Assembly: GCA_051294375.1 (NCBI GenBank)
Contig: CM119263.1
Span: 12,441,723 to 12,505,722, forward strand
Length of the DNA stretch: 64,000 nt
Direction: 5' to 3'
Source of the DNA: Paraspadella gotoi
Lineage: Eukaryota > Chaetognatha
Part shown: piece after piece, positions 1 to 13,800 of the stretch
How positions within the stretch are numbered: position 1 is the stretch's first letter
Layout: each line of letters opens with the position of its first letter
Notes under the pieces: model-generated
The model's input: the letters and a program-made list of their open reading frames with translations, nothing else
The model's database searches: none
What the model was told of the DNA's origin: nothing
Translations under genes and position numbers: made by a program

Positions 1-321
1 TTTTTACCATTATTTTCATCATCATAATCGTTTCTTACCGTTTAATATTTCTATGAACTCCTCCAGTTTAATAATTAAATTCCTACTATTATATTTTTTT
101 AAGTTCTTGTTATGCCAGTAAATATAAATAAGCCGAGCAAAAGCTATTACAGTAACTACAGATTTTGCTCAAATACATTGTCATTTATAGAGCATATGTA
201 AAAATTACACAAACTAGGAATGTTAAAATAAGGGGTGGTACTTTACGATTTATAGTACAGCGTTTTGTAATGTTTGTTTCTCCAAGTTAAGTCAAACTTT
301 TCCGTCAGTTGAATTTGGAAG

Positions 322-2493
322 TCACCACTGTAAACGCGAATCTTTAGACTTAAACCACTGAAGTGCGTACAAAAGTCCTAAGGGCTTGTCAACGGCCTCG
401 TCGTTGGCCATTGCAGCGGTCTCTTCCTTTGTAAGGTGTAACACCTCGATCATCTCCCCCTCTTCTGCTAATCCTCCGCCGGTTCCTTCTCGAAGAGAGT
501 CCTTGACCTAATTCAATTTGAGGTTATTTTTAAATCAGAAAAAAAAATCTGAAAAGCGTAAGGATCGTCGCAATCGCATAACAAAAATCTGGACCCATGA
601 CAAACTTTGATACTCAAAAAATCCAATTTGATACAGGAAAACAAAGTTAAATACATGACAAATTTTGTTTAATATATAAAAAATAAAATTAGCTTAGAAG
701 TATAAAAACAAAGGGAATATCCAATTACAGTTGGACAAACAGACACAAAATTCGATAAGTAAATCGAGAGAGAAACAAGAGAAAAAAAGGAAAAAAAATT
801 TTTTAATAAAAAACTTTGTGTTCTCTTTAATAAAAAACTAAAAAAAATGAGAGGGAAAGAGGGAAAGAGAGAGAGAGAGATAGAGAGGGAGAGAAATAGA
901 GAGAAAGACGCGTAACTTTCAGCTTCAGTCGCTGCAAAGCTCAACTCGTTTTTTGACAAATCAGAACAGGCAGCGATTGAGGAAAAAAAAAAGTTTTTTT
1001 CTTATACTAAATCCAAATTAGATAAAACATTTGAAATATAACATTATCGTTTTTAAAGGACATCGATGATGAGAAGCCATATCCAAATTTTCAGCTTCAT
1101 ACAATTGCACTTTTAAAATAAGGCGATCTATAACATCGTCCCAAAATCGTCGCAAGCGCAAGCGATTGCGTCGATAAAACGGGAAAGTTGCGATGTTATA
1201 GAACGTCGCTACCTCGACAAAAAACATAGTTTGAGTGGAAGCCGCTGTTCCTACTCCTTCCTTGAAGCTGATTATCTTGGTGAGATCGGTTTCATTTACC
1301 CTATACCCTGTTTCTTCAAATACTTCAGCGCAAGCTGAATACCGAAAAAGGAGAATTTGAGAAAGAAAATTTTAGTGATCAAAACTCGTAAAACTTATAG
1401 AGTAGTGCGGGGTAATTCGGAACACTGACAAATAAAATGAAATAAAAAATTAAACAATATTTTTTAAAAAAGTTAAATGGTGCATTGAATTTCTACTTAA
1501 AAATAATTTTCTGGATTGTCCTGACCGTATTTGGAATGCGGAATGTCACTTATGAATTTTTGATTTTAAATCATTTCTACTTGCACAATTCCATCGAAAA
1601 ATTATATCCCCCTCAATCATACACTTTCCTCCCACAAACAAAATTTCATCTCAATTTTATCAATCCAATCACGAGTAATTAGTTTAATGCTTAGGTGGGA
1701 CGGACAGACAAAGAAAGACGGATGGACGAATATAGTTTTTTGTGCTTAATTTATCATAATTTGATGTTCTGAGATGATTTAACCGACAAGGTTTTGGGGT
1801 GTGACCGAAAAATCGACAAAGTCGATAATAGATTAAAAATTAAAAATCACCGACCGGGAAGATCCGAAACGGTGAATATTCAATTTTATCAGCGTTCCGA
1901 ATTACCACGCACTAGCCTAAATCAAATCTACAAATATTTTCAAATTTATCATCATTACATTATTACAACTAATTACCAACTCGCCTATCCGTTCCGGAGT
2001 TTCCTCTTTATCTATGATGCCGGCACAAAGCTCATAGGTGTAGCCCATAGCTGTTTCGCCGGGCATAGTCGAAATAAGCTTGCCCAGTGCAATACCAGCT
2101 TCTAGATCAAAGGCACGGCGCCGGGCAAAGTTTTGAATGAAGACCGGAGGACGGAATTGCCTGACGAACACGAACTTGGACGTTGAAGGGCACGAAGAAG
2201 ATTATAGTCAGTAAATGTGAGTTGGAAGTGGGAACAATGAACGGACGAAGAAAATCTTACCTTTAACTGATCTACGTTAAAAATTAAAACCGCAACCGAA
2301 TCGTGAATTTGGAGCATCTCCCTTAACATACGAAATCACGATTATAAATTTGTTAAATATATTTGAAATATTTATACAAAACTCACCATTTTTTCGAGTA
2401 GTTTCCCAATTTGTAGGACATGGTGAAGGGGCGCACGAAACGGGGAGACTCCAAGGTCCCCAACCTAATGTCAGTTATCTCAGTTTCACTCAT
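322..2493 (-). CDS. NUDT14: NUDT14-like UDP-sugar pyrophosphatase (Nudix), 5 exons
   Basis: Nudix hydrolase of the NUDT14 type, expected to cleave UDP-glucose and related nucleotide sugars to UMP and sugar phosphate. Exons in coding order: 2387-2493, 2261-2321, 1985-2174, 1213-1334, 322-507; they join in phase to 221 codons, about the human length (222). Visible landmarks are HDSVAVLIFN, FVRQFRPPV, YELCAGIIDK and the Nudix box, which reads G-x5-E-x7-AEVFEETGY across the exon 3/4 junction. The C-terminal exon reads EEGEMIEVLHL, as in NUDT14. The exon 3 donor is GC (ATAG|GCGAGT); only this choice restores both the frame and the Nudix box. Intron 4 consists mostly of an element A copy. The start ATG at 2493 was chosen by similarity; an in-frame upstream start at 2565 is possible. 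Confidence 0.9.
546..1180 (+). repeat. Element A copy (short-TIR, non-coding) in NUDT14 intron 4
   Basis: Repeat of about 635 bp that fills most of NUDT14 intron 4. It begins with an AAGGATCGTCGCAATCGC-type end and finishes with GCGATTGCGTCGAT, so the ends form a short imperfect inverted repeat (ATCGTCGCAATCGC against ATCGACGCAATCGC). Inside are a GA-rich microsatellite, a GCAAAGCTCAACTCG block and the diagnostic CATCGATGATGAGAAGC block. No coding capacity is visible. Related copies lie near 11966, 25071, 43430 and, inverted, near 21062-22465. Confidence 0.7.
1690..1830 (+). repeat. Dispersed repeat C fragment (GGGACGGACAGAC type)
   Basis: Segment with a GGGACGGACAGAC run, then TTATCATAATTTGATGTTCTGA and a block rich in ACCGACAA. 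The same order of blocks recurs at about 22540-23625, in shorter form at 13826-13870, and at 33915-34000/41197-41282. Here it lies in NUDT14 intron 3. Non-coding dispersed repeat, class unknown. Confidence 0.55.
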
Positions 2494-4873
2494 ATTTGTC
2501 TTATGAGGCGTTTTTAAAACCATTGAAGTTAACGAATTGAATCTTTTTAATACAAAAAAAAACAAAAAAAAAAAAAAACTGATGAAATCGTAACACCATT
2601 AGCTACAGTATCAATGAGCCGAGAATTGTAAATTTTGCATAAAATTACATCCGTAAAAAAAAATAAATAATGTGGGAAGACTATCACGCATAGTTTAAAG
2701 CTAAACCATAAAACTAACTTTTGATGATAGTAAGCAGAGCCGATCAAAATTAAATGCTAATGTGTACGGGGTCAAAATAATCTTTAATGCATAAAATATA
2801 GTTTTAAAATATTTTTGTAAAAAATCTTAAATGTATAGTGATCTCGCGGGACGTTTCTATCAAAGAAAATTAAAGAAAAAATTCGAAAAAAAAAGAATGA
2901 TTGATGCAATAACGAATTATTGATGTAATAATAATTGATTATTAATGCGATGATAACCAATTATTGATGCAATGATAACCAAATATTGATAGGATGATAA
3001 CCAAATATTAATACGATGATAGCCAAATGATGGATACGATGATAACCAAATGATTGATGCGATGATAACCAAATGATGGATGCGATGATAATCATTCATT
3101 GACGCGATAAGTAAAATAAAATAAAACATGCGTGTATGAGTGAGCAAAAAAAAAAAAAAGAATCTGAACAGCCGCTGCAGAGCTGAACTCGTTTTTAAAA
3201 AAATCAGTAACGGAAAAAAAGAGTGACATATATTTAAAAAAGATAGTAATTCGTAGTCATTTTTACATAAATAATTATTTTGTAAATAAAACAAACAAAT
3301 ATGTGTAGCAATATAAAACATGTAAATCTAAAAGATCTTGCTGATTAGAAGCTATATCTAAATTTTTAGCTTCCTATGGTTACACACTTTTATAATTTCC
3401 AATGGTAAAAAAGCGTAATGACGATGATAACGGTTACAAAGATGCAGAAGCGATCCTATATCTCGCCCAAGTCTGGCGAGATAATTATAAACATTTAAAA
3501 CGCATATAAGATAAATCAGTAAACAGATATACCAATGAGATAAAAAAAAACTATCTCTGAGAGTACTAGTAAAATCAAAATTATCATACAAAATAAAAAA
3601 AACTTTACATCTTAAAATTTTATATTGGATACTGACAGAGTATAAAAGTTGAACAAAAAATATAATTAAAATTTAAAAAATTATTATATTTTTTTAATAA
3701 AAATTTTAAATCATTAAAAGATGATAATGGTGATATTTTCATGGTCTTACTTATTTTCGACCTACTTCACATCAAAATATTAAAAAAAGAATTATACTTT
3801 GTGTAGAAGGCTATCTGAATCTAGTCTTAAAAATAAAATGTTATCAAAAAATTGTTTTGCCGTTTCTATCTATAAATGTTTAAAATTAATTATCATGGTA
3901 TAGGGATATATACAATTTTTTTTTCTTTAAAAGTTTCCTTAAAAATATCTACATTTTTATTTGAGAAGGTACTCACTTAAAATATTTGACTCACCCCAAT
4001 GAGTCAAACTATCCCTATTCAGAGAATTCAATGGAGACCGTGTATTATGTAAAGTATATCAAAAAACAGACATACATGAATAGAAATATAAAATTTGAAT
4101 TGGTACAAAAACACTTTGATTTCAGGAGATACAATAATTATGGATCTGCGAAATGAATAAAATAGTCTGGCGAGATAAAAAAAGGCGAAGCGTTTTAAAG
4201 CTTTCTATAATGGAATTGGAATGTATACTGATCAAATAACAAATAGGAAGCTGCGTAAGTATAAGGAATTAGATTGTTCAACGTAAGGAGATGGTTGTAT
4301 ACAACCATCTCTATACCATATACCAGTAGAGTAAAACCTCCACCTAAATTCGTTACTTGCTTCACCAGATTCTCGTAAATTTTCAATTCAGATCGGTGTC
4401 TCAATTAGTATATTGTCGGAAGCATGAATTAACATCTGATTCTTAATTAAAACGAGGCAAATTAATTTTTAGCACAAGATCGTTATAAAAATAACAGCCC
4501 AGTAATAATTTTTACTAAAATTTTACATTCGCTGACAGGGATTTTCGCTTCTTATGAGTAAAAATATAAAAAAATTCATTACACAAAAAATGTAAAAGTT
4601 GGTCCGAGTTAAATGCTAATTTGCAGTGATTGAAGAGTATTGAACCAGTATTAAATCTTTTAAAACCAATTTTTAAAAAATCACCAAAAATAATAAAAAA
4701 AGAGATCATTACAACTCAATTTACCACGAAATCAAATTCCCATGCGACATAGTTCACAAAAGAAAATTTTCAGAGGTTTTAAGCGTATTTACTTAATACA
4801 AACACCGTTATCCTTCGATCAGACCAAATAGCAGCAATAATAAATATGTTATATTTAGCGATCAGAAACAACA
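2494..4873. other. Intergenic 2.4 kb between NUDT14 and the epimerase gene
   Basis: No gene recognised. It holds a minisatellite of about 20-bp units (2896-3110) and a degraded element A fragment (about 3148-3480). The rest is AT-rich single-copy sequence. Short ORFs here lack similarity or codon character. Confidence 0.6.
2896..3110 (+). repeat. Minisatellite, about 20-bp units (GATGATAACCAAATGATTGA type)
   Basis: Roughly ten imperfect tandem units of the form GATGATAACCAAATRATTGA. A related array in the opposite sense (ATCATCGCATCAATGAATGA units) lies at about 22040-22225. Both are close to element A sequence, so the array may belong to a longer version of that element. Confidence 0.65.
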
Positions 4874-7800
4874 TTAATTGAGCATTGAGGGCGGAAACAT
4901 GCCAAGCTGAACAAAATCGTCCAGTATATCTACTAAGCTATTTTTGGTGAGTTCAGGTTTTTTATATTCGAAGCCCAGCTCCTCCATTTTTGAACCATCA
5001 AGATGAATAGGATAGTTGTTCAATAATTCTTCGTATAAGTAAGGGTTTAATGGGGTGTTGGAAAAGCCATCGTCTCGACATAACTTTTCGGAACAAAATT
5101 TGATTAATTTCATATAATCACATAATTGCGCTCCTCAGTTGAGACTAACCGTCGCCCAAGGCACCATGTGCTTGTCATTACATTCTTCTACGAAGCCCTG
5201 TAGATCTTTATTGGCAATATTAGATAATATAAAGCCAGCATAGCCATGAGTTATACCAAAAATTTCGGAAATCAAAGTTGTAACTTTCCCTTGCGTGGTG
5301 CAACCTTTGTCCACCATATGATAAACTTCAGCGACCTGGGTAAATCGTTTAAAATTTTTGAAATAAAAAATATATCAAATAAAAGTAAAACCTGCGCAAT
5401 ATTTTAGGTACTCTCCCTCAGCATCGACTACTGCCTGCATTCGTCTGGGCATGCTCTCGTACAGCGAATTGAAGTATGATGGTAAAATATTTTTTTTAAT
5501 TTTTAACAATAATTTTTTTAACCCTGCATTTTTAAAAAAAAAGTTACAATAACACCTTTATAAAATAATTAACTTAATTTAAAAAAGAAATAACTGAATA
5601 CCAAGAATGATAAAAAACTAAATACGATTTATTTCGCCATTTTTCACTTCACTTTTCACTTCATTTTTTGCCTGTAACTTTAAACCATTTGACCTATAAA
5701 AAATAGACAAAAACTACTAAAAAGAAATAAAAACTTTTTAATTTTTTTAGAATCAAACAAGTTTTTGAATAGATATCTTCCACTAAAAATATGATGTACT
5801 TTTTGCCTACTGTCCTGTGTAAAAAAAACGCGCGACTTTATAACTTTAAATTTTAAACGCTCTATAAAGATATTTTTAAAAATATATAAGTAAATAATTT
5901 AAAAAAAAAAGGAATCAATGTGTCTAAATTATATTAAGTCAAATGATTTAAGAGATATGATTTTTTAAACTTAGGTGTTCCAAAACCAAACGGGAAAATC
6001 GACTTATTAGCACAGCTTTCTTTTAACTAAAAAAACTAAAATGAAAAAAAAGCTATCATTGTGGTTGTAAAAAAGCTTTTAATATTCTGATTGCTCAAAC
6101 ACATATTCCAATGTCTCTATATGAAAGATGAGCCAAAATTTTAAACATTTCATTTTTTTTAATAAAAATATATCTTATAATTGAAAGGTCCTATTCAAAT
6201 ACAATTAAAAAAAAACAAAAAACATTAATGAGCATTAATTAACTAAAAAAGTAAGTAAGCTGGACTATTGGGAGTTAGAAAATAAAAAACGTCAGTAATT
6301 TTTTTACCAGAAAGCAAAATCTGAAAAAGCTAGATCAGATAATTTAACCACAGTATTGGATCATTTTATTTTATCCGTTTATTTATTATTTTTATTTATT
6401 TATTATTAAAATCCGTATAAAGCTTCAGAAACATGGACCTGTCTTTCATCATATGTTTTAATGACTTATAACTTTAAGATTATTATTTAAGATCTAGGGT
6501 AATCAAATTATCCAGCTATCACTCCGGATTAAGGCGTAGTGAAAGTTACATACGAAAATTCTAAAAGTCAATTATGAACAACATACCATCAGTGAACATT
6601 AATTTGTAAAAAAAATTAATTTTATGTTTTTTAATTTTCGCAGTAGGCTATATTTATATATAGTACTATCCTTATAAAATCGAAAAATTTTAAAATAGGC
6701 CTTTTTTAATTTTTATTGCAGATTTGAATTCCTCGTCAAAAGTTGATAAAAGAAAATATAAATCATTTTTAAAAATTTTTTCATTAAGTGGGTTAAAAAT
6801 TTAAAAAACTATATTTAATATATAAATTAAATAAATAAATTAATTTTCAGCTTAAAATATAGCTTTTTCTAATTTTTGACCCACTTAATGAAGCAATTTT
6901 TCAAAAAGAGTTATATTTCTTTTTACCAACTTTTTATGACGAATCCAAATCTATAAAAAAATCTTAGAAAAAACTGTTTTGAAATTTTAACATTTATTGG
7001 TTTAGTACTAGTATAAATATGGCCTACTGCGTAAATTGTAAAATTTATTATAAATTTTTTTATTACATAAATGTTCATTAGTATAATGTTGTTCGTTCCT
7101 CACTTTTAGAATTTTAATTAAAGTTAAATTTAAAAAAATTACTGCGCCTTACTCCGGATATTCAGTATTTGCAGTAAAGTACTTCATTTAAAAAATCATT
7201 GCTCCTAAATAAATGGCCCAATTTTAATAAAATTTATGCTAAAAAAATCATCTTTCAATAAACTTTAAATCGCTTTTAAATTTTTTTACAAATTCAAATA
7301 TATAAGGTGATTTTTAAAGTCTGAATCAATTTTTTTTTTTGCACAGGACCTGTAGATGGTATGATAAACTAATTTTTATTTTGAAATTCTAAAACGAGTA
7401 AAAACTGCAAAAATAAAAACCTTACGAGCCACAAGATTATTTCTTTTCTACTTTTGGTAATTGCTATACAGGTTACAATTGTATTTTTCCCTAAACTTAC
7501 TTGGCCATATTGAGAAAGATGCCAAAGTCCGCGGACGAGATCATCAACGTGTACTGTATTCAACATCAAATCCGCCGACCACAAAAGCTTCATCTTTTCA
7601 TTCAAATATTTATAAACGGCTCCCAAAACCTTAAGAAATTAATTATGACGAAAAGGTTTCTTCCAATGGGATGCAAATGTTTCTCACCATTCTTGGAGTA
7701 AGTCCGTAACGATCTGCCTTGCCATAAACAATCGCGGGTCGAACAATGATGTAATTTAAATTTTCTATTTTAGCTAGTTCGTTTTCAACCTGAAGACAAT

Positions 7801-10800
7801 ATTCACGTCTAATGTATTTAAGGTATATCATTATATATATATATCATATCATCCATTAGTATTCAATGACAAATTGAACATTTACCTGTAATTTGTATCT
7901 CGATTCTTGGCACCACGGATTTGTATTACGATCTTCTTTGGCGGCAGCTTTGTCAGCGTGAGAAGGTGAGGTTAATCCTAAAACGAAGTCGCTCTTAAAA
8001 CAAAAATAAAAACTGACATGGCATTTATTGAACAAGACACCTTTTATGAAGTTCTTTGATTTTTCGGAACAATACATGAGTCCCGAGGAGATCTCAATGA
8101 ATCGTTTAGCTTTGGCTTTGACTGCACAACGAGCGCAATTGATACTCAATTGAAAAATGCCTTCCTATAGGGAGAAAAAATTAGGTAAAACTAAACCCGC
8201 ACGCATTATGAACGGTAGTTAAATTTTCATAAATAAGGGATGGAAAAAAAAAAAGAACAAATCTTGGAAAGTAATGATATATTGTCGCCCGAGAGAAAAC
8301 GAAACGGGTAGTGAAAAAAAAAAGAGAGAAAAAATATTAAGAGAAAAAACGAGAAACAGAAAACAAAAACAAAAGATAACGGTTGAAAAAGAAACAAAAA
8401 AAATCTTAAAAGCATAAGGATTAGACACATTTTTTTCCGCAGAAAATGTGTTCTAGAAGAGTCCAAAAAGGTGTCATTCTTTCGTATTTACACGTTCTTT
8501 TAAGAAAAAAAAACCTTGCAAAAGGACTTTTTCAAAACATCTCGCCTCTCCCAGGGGCGTCAAAGTGCCCACGAGCGTCAAATTTACGATTTTGGACAAT
8601 TATTTCTTATTTTTCTTGTGGAATCAGCCAATTTTAAATAATTTTTCAATCGACTATTTATGATTTTATTAAATTTATTCAAGGTTTAAAAAAAAATTTA
8701 TAAGTATCTTTAATCCGGAAAAAAATTCTACAGACCGGAAGTTGACTCTCAAAACAGTTATATTTCGAAATAAAAATTTCAACTTAGGAGAGGTTTGCCA
8801 AAAAAAATACCTAAAGAAAGCCTAGATAATATTGCAATTTTGTTTAATTTAAATATATATATGTTCAATGATTTTGATTCTTTTTCTAAAGGTCTTTTTT
8901 TCCTATAAATAAGAACAATGCAAACCGTCTGCCAGTCTATTATCAGAGTTTAGGTATTACAAAGAGGCTGGATCATTTTCAGAACTCCGCCGTGTTGCAC
9001 ACCTCCAAAAAGGCAGAGAATATTCTTCAGCGGCTTCTTTTCATGTATTTCTGAGTTCAATCGACAAAACAATCAAAATAAGAAAGTGCGGGCTTATAAC
9101 TGTCGCTTTTGAAGCTGACAGAATTATGGAAAACTTTGGAGATCCCGCTTCCTCTTCAATGCATTCCACTGTCAAGAAGGCAAATCCTTGCTTTACGGGA
9201 AGATCTTCATTTCTTTGCGACAAAGTTCAAGGCTGAACTGAGATTCCTACAAGAAAAAGGTTTTGCTAAAAATATACATAATTATACAAAATTGTACATA
9301 TTGCCTTTTTGATGTAACTATTTAAACCTAACAGTAATTACTCCTTTATGTACGTTGGCTTCATTTATCAAGGACTCAGCTCCTGCACGAAAAAATTCAA
9401 GAGTTCTTTGCTTTAACTATATTCTTTGACCGGCCAATGTTAGATAGAATTTGATGGGCAATATTGCTATTTTTAAGTTTCAAAAAAATCCGACATTAAA
9501 CATGAAAATATTACCAAAAATCTTCGGAAAATCACCCCTTTCTTTGGAAGATTTCGCCATTATACGAATTTTTTTCCGAAATCTGACCTCCCGGTTCTGA
9601 AAAACCTCTTAGATTTCCGTATCGTTTAGCTCCTCGTGTTTAGAATTTTACTTTAAATTAAAATTTCAGCAAAATGCTAATTCATTTAACATGATCATAT
9701 CATTAATAAATAACAAATAATGTAAAAGAAAAATTTGAGAGCCCTTTCGACATATTGCTATCAGATTCCTGAATTCTTAAGTTTATTGTAAAATGACCAA
9801 ATATACCTTAAATGCGTGCGACATTGTATTGAATTGAGAAATCCCTTTATTTTATATATTTAAAAAATTGCGTCAAAAAATATTTTCCGAGCGGACCCAG
9901 TCGGCATTTGAATCGAATGGTTCGATGTCAAAATGATGGTTATTTGGTCAAGAGAAAAAAAATGCGAGCCTTCAGATGGCAAACAGGATCGATCGAGTGT
10001 CTTTTATACAATCTATTTTTACCTGAATTTTTTTTCCCAGGCGAGGCGTTGACCATTATTTGTTAGTTCAGATTTTAACGAAAATCTCCATGAAAAGTCT
10101 TCCTCGATTTTCTAAGAACGACGTAGACTCCTATTTATTCATAATGCGCGACTTTATTTTGACGTTTACTGCGGAGACGCGCTCGAAATTCATCGCCAAA
10201 AGATGCGAAAAAGACAAAGGATGCTTCGGTCGAAGGATGCAGAATTTGTTCGATCGTCTTCGCCTTCAATTAGTTTGTAAAATTCGGAGCGGCGCGATTG
10301 GGATCATAACAATTACGATTTGACCGGACTCGCGCTTCCGAAACGATGGTAGCAAAGAGGCTCGCTCGAGAAAAAGGATCTTGATGAGAAAAAACGGTGA
10401 GACCGGATTTTCATTTTAAAGTTATTTGAAAGTATTACAATCTGTGATGGTATTATGAAATAGCATTTTTAAAAAAACTTTTTTACCAGATTAACAGGCG
10501 AATACAACAGTGCTTGCTATCCTTAGTGTCCTAAAAAGATCCAGAGGATTCGATCACTACATTATGACGATGTATGATTCAGAATGGGTCAGTCCGACGC
10601 TACAACAGTCGAAAAATGCCGGGAAAGACTATTTCGGTCCACATTAAAGCAGGCGAGAGTGGATACGGTCAGCCTCTGCGCTGCTGACTCGGGCACGTTA
10701 TCTACCGACAATCTTTTTTTCTCTTACGAGATATTCTTGTCGCGGCGGAAAGTTGACTATTGAAAACGCGTTTTTCTCTCGCTTTCGCTTATTGCCGAGA

Positions 10801-13800
10801 TACGTAGAGAAGTTCATAATCACCAAGTTAAATCTTGTAAAGGTTAAAATTTTAAAAAAAAATTAAAAAACAAAAAAATAAAAAGTTTATTAACATAATG
10901 TCTTCCTCTCCAGGAAATCTTAAATTTTCGGAAATTCTTCAAGGATTTTCTTGGATGGAAAAAAGACGGGAATGACCCAACAACTGCTTCAAAAGTGAAT
11001 GCGTGTCGTGTTGCCAGCCAGTTCGTGGGCCTGGATGGAAAATAGAAAAGTTTCTTGGAGGACACTGCAATTGCGAGAAGGGCACGGGAGTCCTTGTTTG
11101 CTGTGACGCCGTGAGATCGATTTTTCTTTTCATGGGTTTAGATTCGACAAAGTATTGCCCTAAATTACGACACTGCAAAGTGTTTAATATGGCCAGCAGT
11201 GGTATGAATAAAAAATTTCAAAACTTTTTAAATTTAGATGATAGAACAATTTAATTATTCAAATGTAGGAGCTTGTGTTGAAATTGAGACGAGGCCATAG
11301 GGAAAGCGGCTCATGTGGTGGCCCTGTCCTTCCACCATAGTTATTACTCATAATCCTGACAAATCCAGGGGGATATTTGCAGGGAATTGATATGCATCGA
11401 CGCGGGCGGGGAAAAAAACACCCCACCCCAAAGCAAAGAAGTTTTAACTTGAAAACTTGATTTTTTTTTTGTCCCATAAAACTTTTTGTTATGAACGATC
11501 AATAATTATTTTAATTTTTAAAATTTGTCTTTGCCATTTTTTCTTGTAACAATTAAATTATTAAAAGGTATTGAATCTGTGATCTCAATTTTTTCGTTTT
11601 TAGGGAAAAGTTCAAGCCAATAACTTAACTTATCGGTTTAATATATTATTAAAAAATGCCTAATAACTGTTTGAGGTTGTTTTAAATTAGATTAAATATG
11701 TTCGGGTAACTTTTAAGTATAACCAAATAATTCAAATTTCATTCTTAATTTATAATTATCTGAAAATTTTTTTTGAAAAACTCAGAGAATCGTTAAAAAC
11801 AATTATTTTGATTGACCGTAGCAACTTTAAGCTCTGGGAAATGGCGAGATATTTAAGAAAAAAATGTACTTAAAAATGCTTTTATGTTTGTATAGCTCCT
11901 AAATACGAAAAGAATGGACACCCTTTTTCCGTAACTCTATGACAATTATTCAGCGGAAAAAAAATTTCTTAAAAGGATATCGTCGTAATCGCATAAGAAA
12001 AATCTGGATTGACGACAAATTTTGATACTGTGGCAGCAAGACTTAAAGCTGCCTCACTGCTGTCCGTCCTCAGCCTCGTCTCAATGGCTGAGCAGGCTAA
12101 ATCATCTCATTCCATCCGTGCGTCCCGGGTTCATCCCTGGGTATCCGGTTCTGGCTTAAATGTGACGGTGCCGGTATAAACATGCCAGTGACAGGAGGCG
12201 GTCACTGAGGGTCCGCAGCCCCTACGCCAGTTGGTGAATACCCCGCGCCCCGGGTATCACAGGCTATCCTCCCGTTGCCATAAGTGGTGAGCCCTACTCT
12301 CGAACACGCAACTGCTGCGCACCGTGCGCTCATGCTTACGTCGCTTAGGGTATGCATATCACGCCTATGCCCTACTTCTCTGGTAACGCTCCAGACTCGC
12401 TCGCCCGCTCGCTTCACTATGGCAATGAGATCAAAACCTTCTCTCAGACATCTCCTCAGGATTGAGGCCCCTGTGGAGAAGTCTGGTGGGGGATCCTGTG
12501 GCAGCAAGACTTAAAGCTGCCTCACTGCTGTCCGTCCTCAGCCTCGTCTCAATGGCTGAGCAGGCTAAATCATCTCATTCCATCCGTGCGTCACGGGTTC
12601 AATCCCTGGGTCTCGCCGGTTCTGGCTTAAATGTGACGGTGCCGGTATAAACATGCCAGTGACAGGAGGCGGTCACTGAGGGTCCGCAGCCCCTACGCCA
12701 GTTGTGTGAGATACCCCGCGCCCCGGGTATCACAGGCTATCCTCCCGTTGCCATAATACTAAAAATAATCAAATTTGAGCAAAGAAAATTAATTTATAAA
12801 CAGAAAGAAAAAGAAAAAAACAATAAACAAAGAAAGAATAGAAAGGAAAGAAAGAATAGAAAGGAAAGAAAGAATAGAAAGGAAAGAAAGAATAGAAAGG
12901 AAAGAAAGAATAGAAAGAAAAGAAAGAAAAATAAAAAGAGTAACGAGAAGAAAGAACGATGTTGCGATAACAAAATGATAACATGCACGAATGCGATGCC
13001 TAATTTTACGAGTTCAATCCCAATTCAATTTTTTTAATAAAAACGCAGAGAGAGAGAAGCCAAATCGTTTTTGGACGAATCAGCAGGAGAAAGAGAGAAA
13101 AAGAAAGAAAGCCCCTGCAGTGCCCAAGGAATCAGCGACTGGGGAAGGAGAGAGAGCTACATATAAGAGAAAAGAGAGAGAGAGAGAAAGAGACATAAAA
13201 ATAAAAGTAGAGCAAAATTGTTTATTTTGATAAACGTAAACAAAACGTATTTAATAAACGTCCTAACACAATTTCAAGGACCTCGATGATGAGAAGCTGT
13301 ATATAAATTTTCAGCTTCATATACCCAAATTTAATCTTCAAAAAGGCGATCTATAAATTAGAACGCCGACGACGACGACACTTATGTTCAAAAGCGTTAC
13401 GAGATCGTAGCAATCGCTTTGCGTTTGCGAGGATAACAAAAAACAAGAACGCTCTTTCCAATGTGTCGCAGTAACTTTCTTACTTATTTCCATGTGATTA
13501 CATTATAATATAATTATAAAACATATAACTTATCTGCAGTTTTAACTAAAATGACTAATTATTATACAAAATATATATTATTTTTTAATACATAACCGTA
13601 GTTTTACGAAATAACGTGACTAAATAAGTAAAACATTAATAAATGCTTTTTGTACGTTTCTTATTAATTTATTAAATATAAATTAAAATTTAATATTTTA
13701 TGAATAATATAGTATAAATTTTTAGTTTATATACATACTAAAAATACCTTTTTACTAAATATAAATTTAATAAAATATTATTAAAATTATAAACATTTAA

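Larger units (their letters stand above)
11966..13436 (+). repeat. Element A copy interrupted by TRIM-1
   Basis: Left end GGATATCGTCGTAATCGC at about 11972, right end near 13436. The element is split by the TRIM-like insertion at 12029-12754 and resumes directly after it. It includes a tandem array of GAAAGGAAAGAAAGAATA units at about 12826-12935 and the CCTCGATGATGAGAAGC block at about 13281. The nesting shows that element A was present before the TRIM arrived. Confidence 0.7.

Noticed and set aside
2896-3110. CRISPR-like array
   Set aside because: Units are contiguous and imperfect with no unique spacers; an ordinary minisatellite in an animal genome.
12702-13037. Lys/Glu/Arg-rich 111-codon ORF
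   Set aside because: It is a translation of the GAAAGGAAAGAAAGAATA tandem array inside element A.
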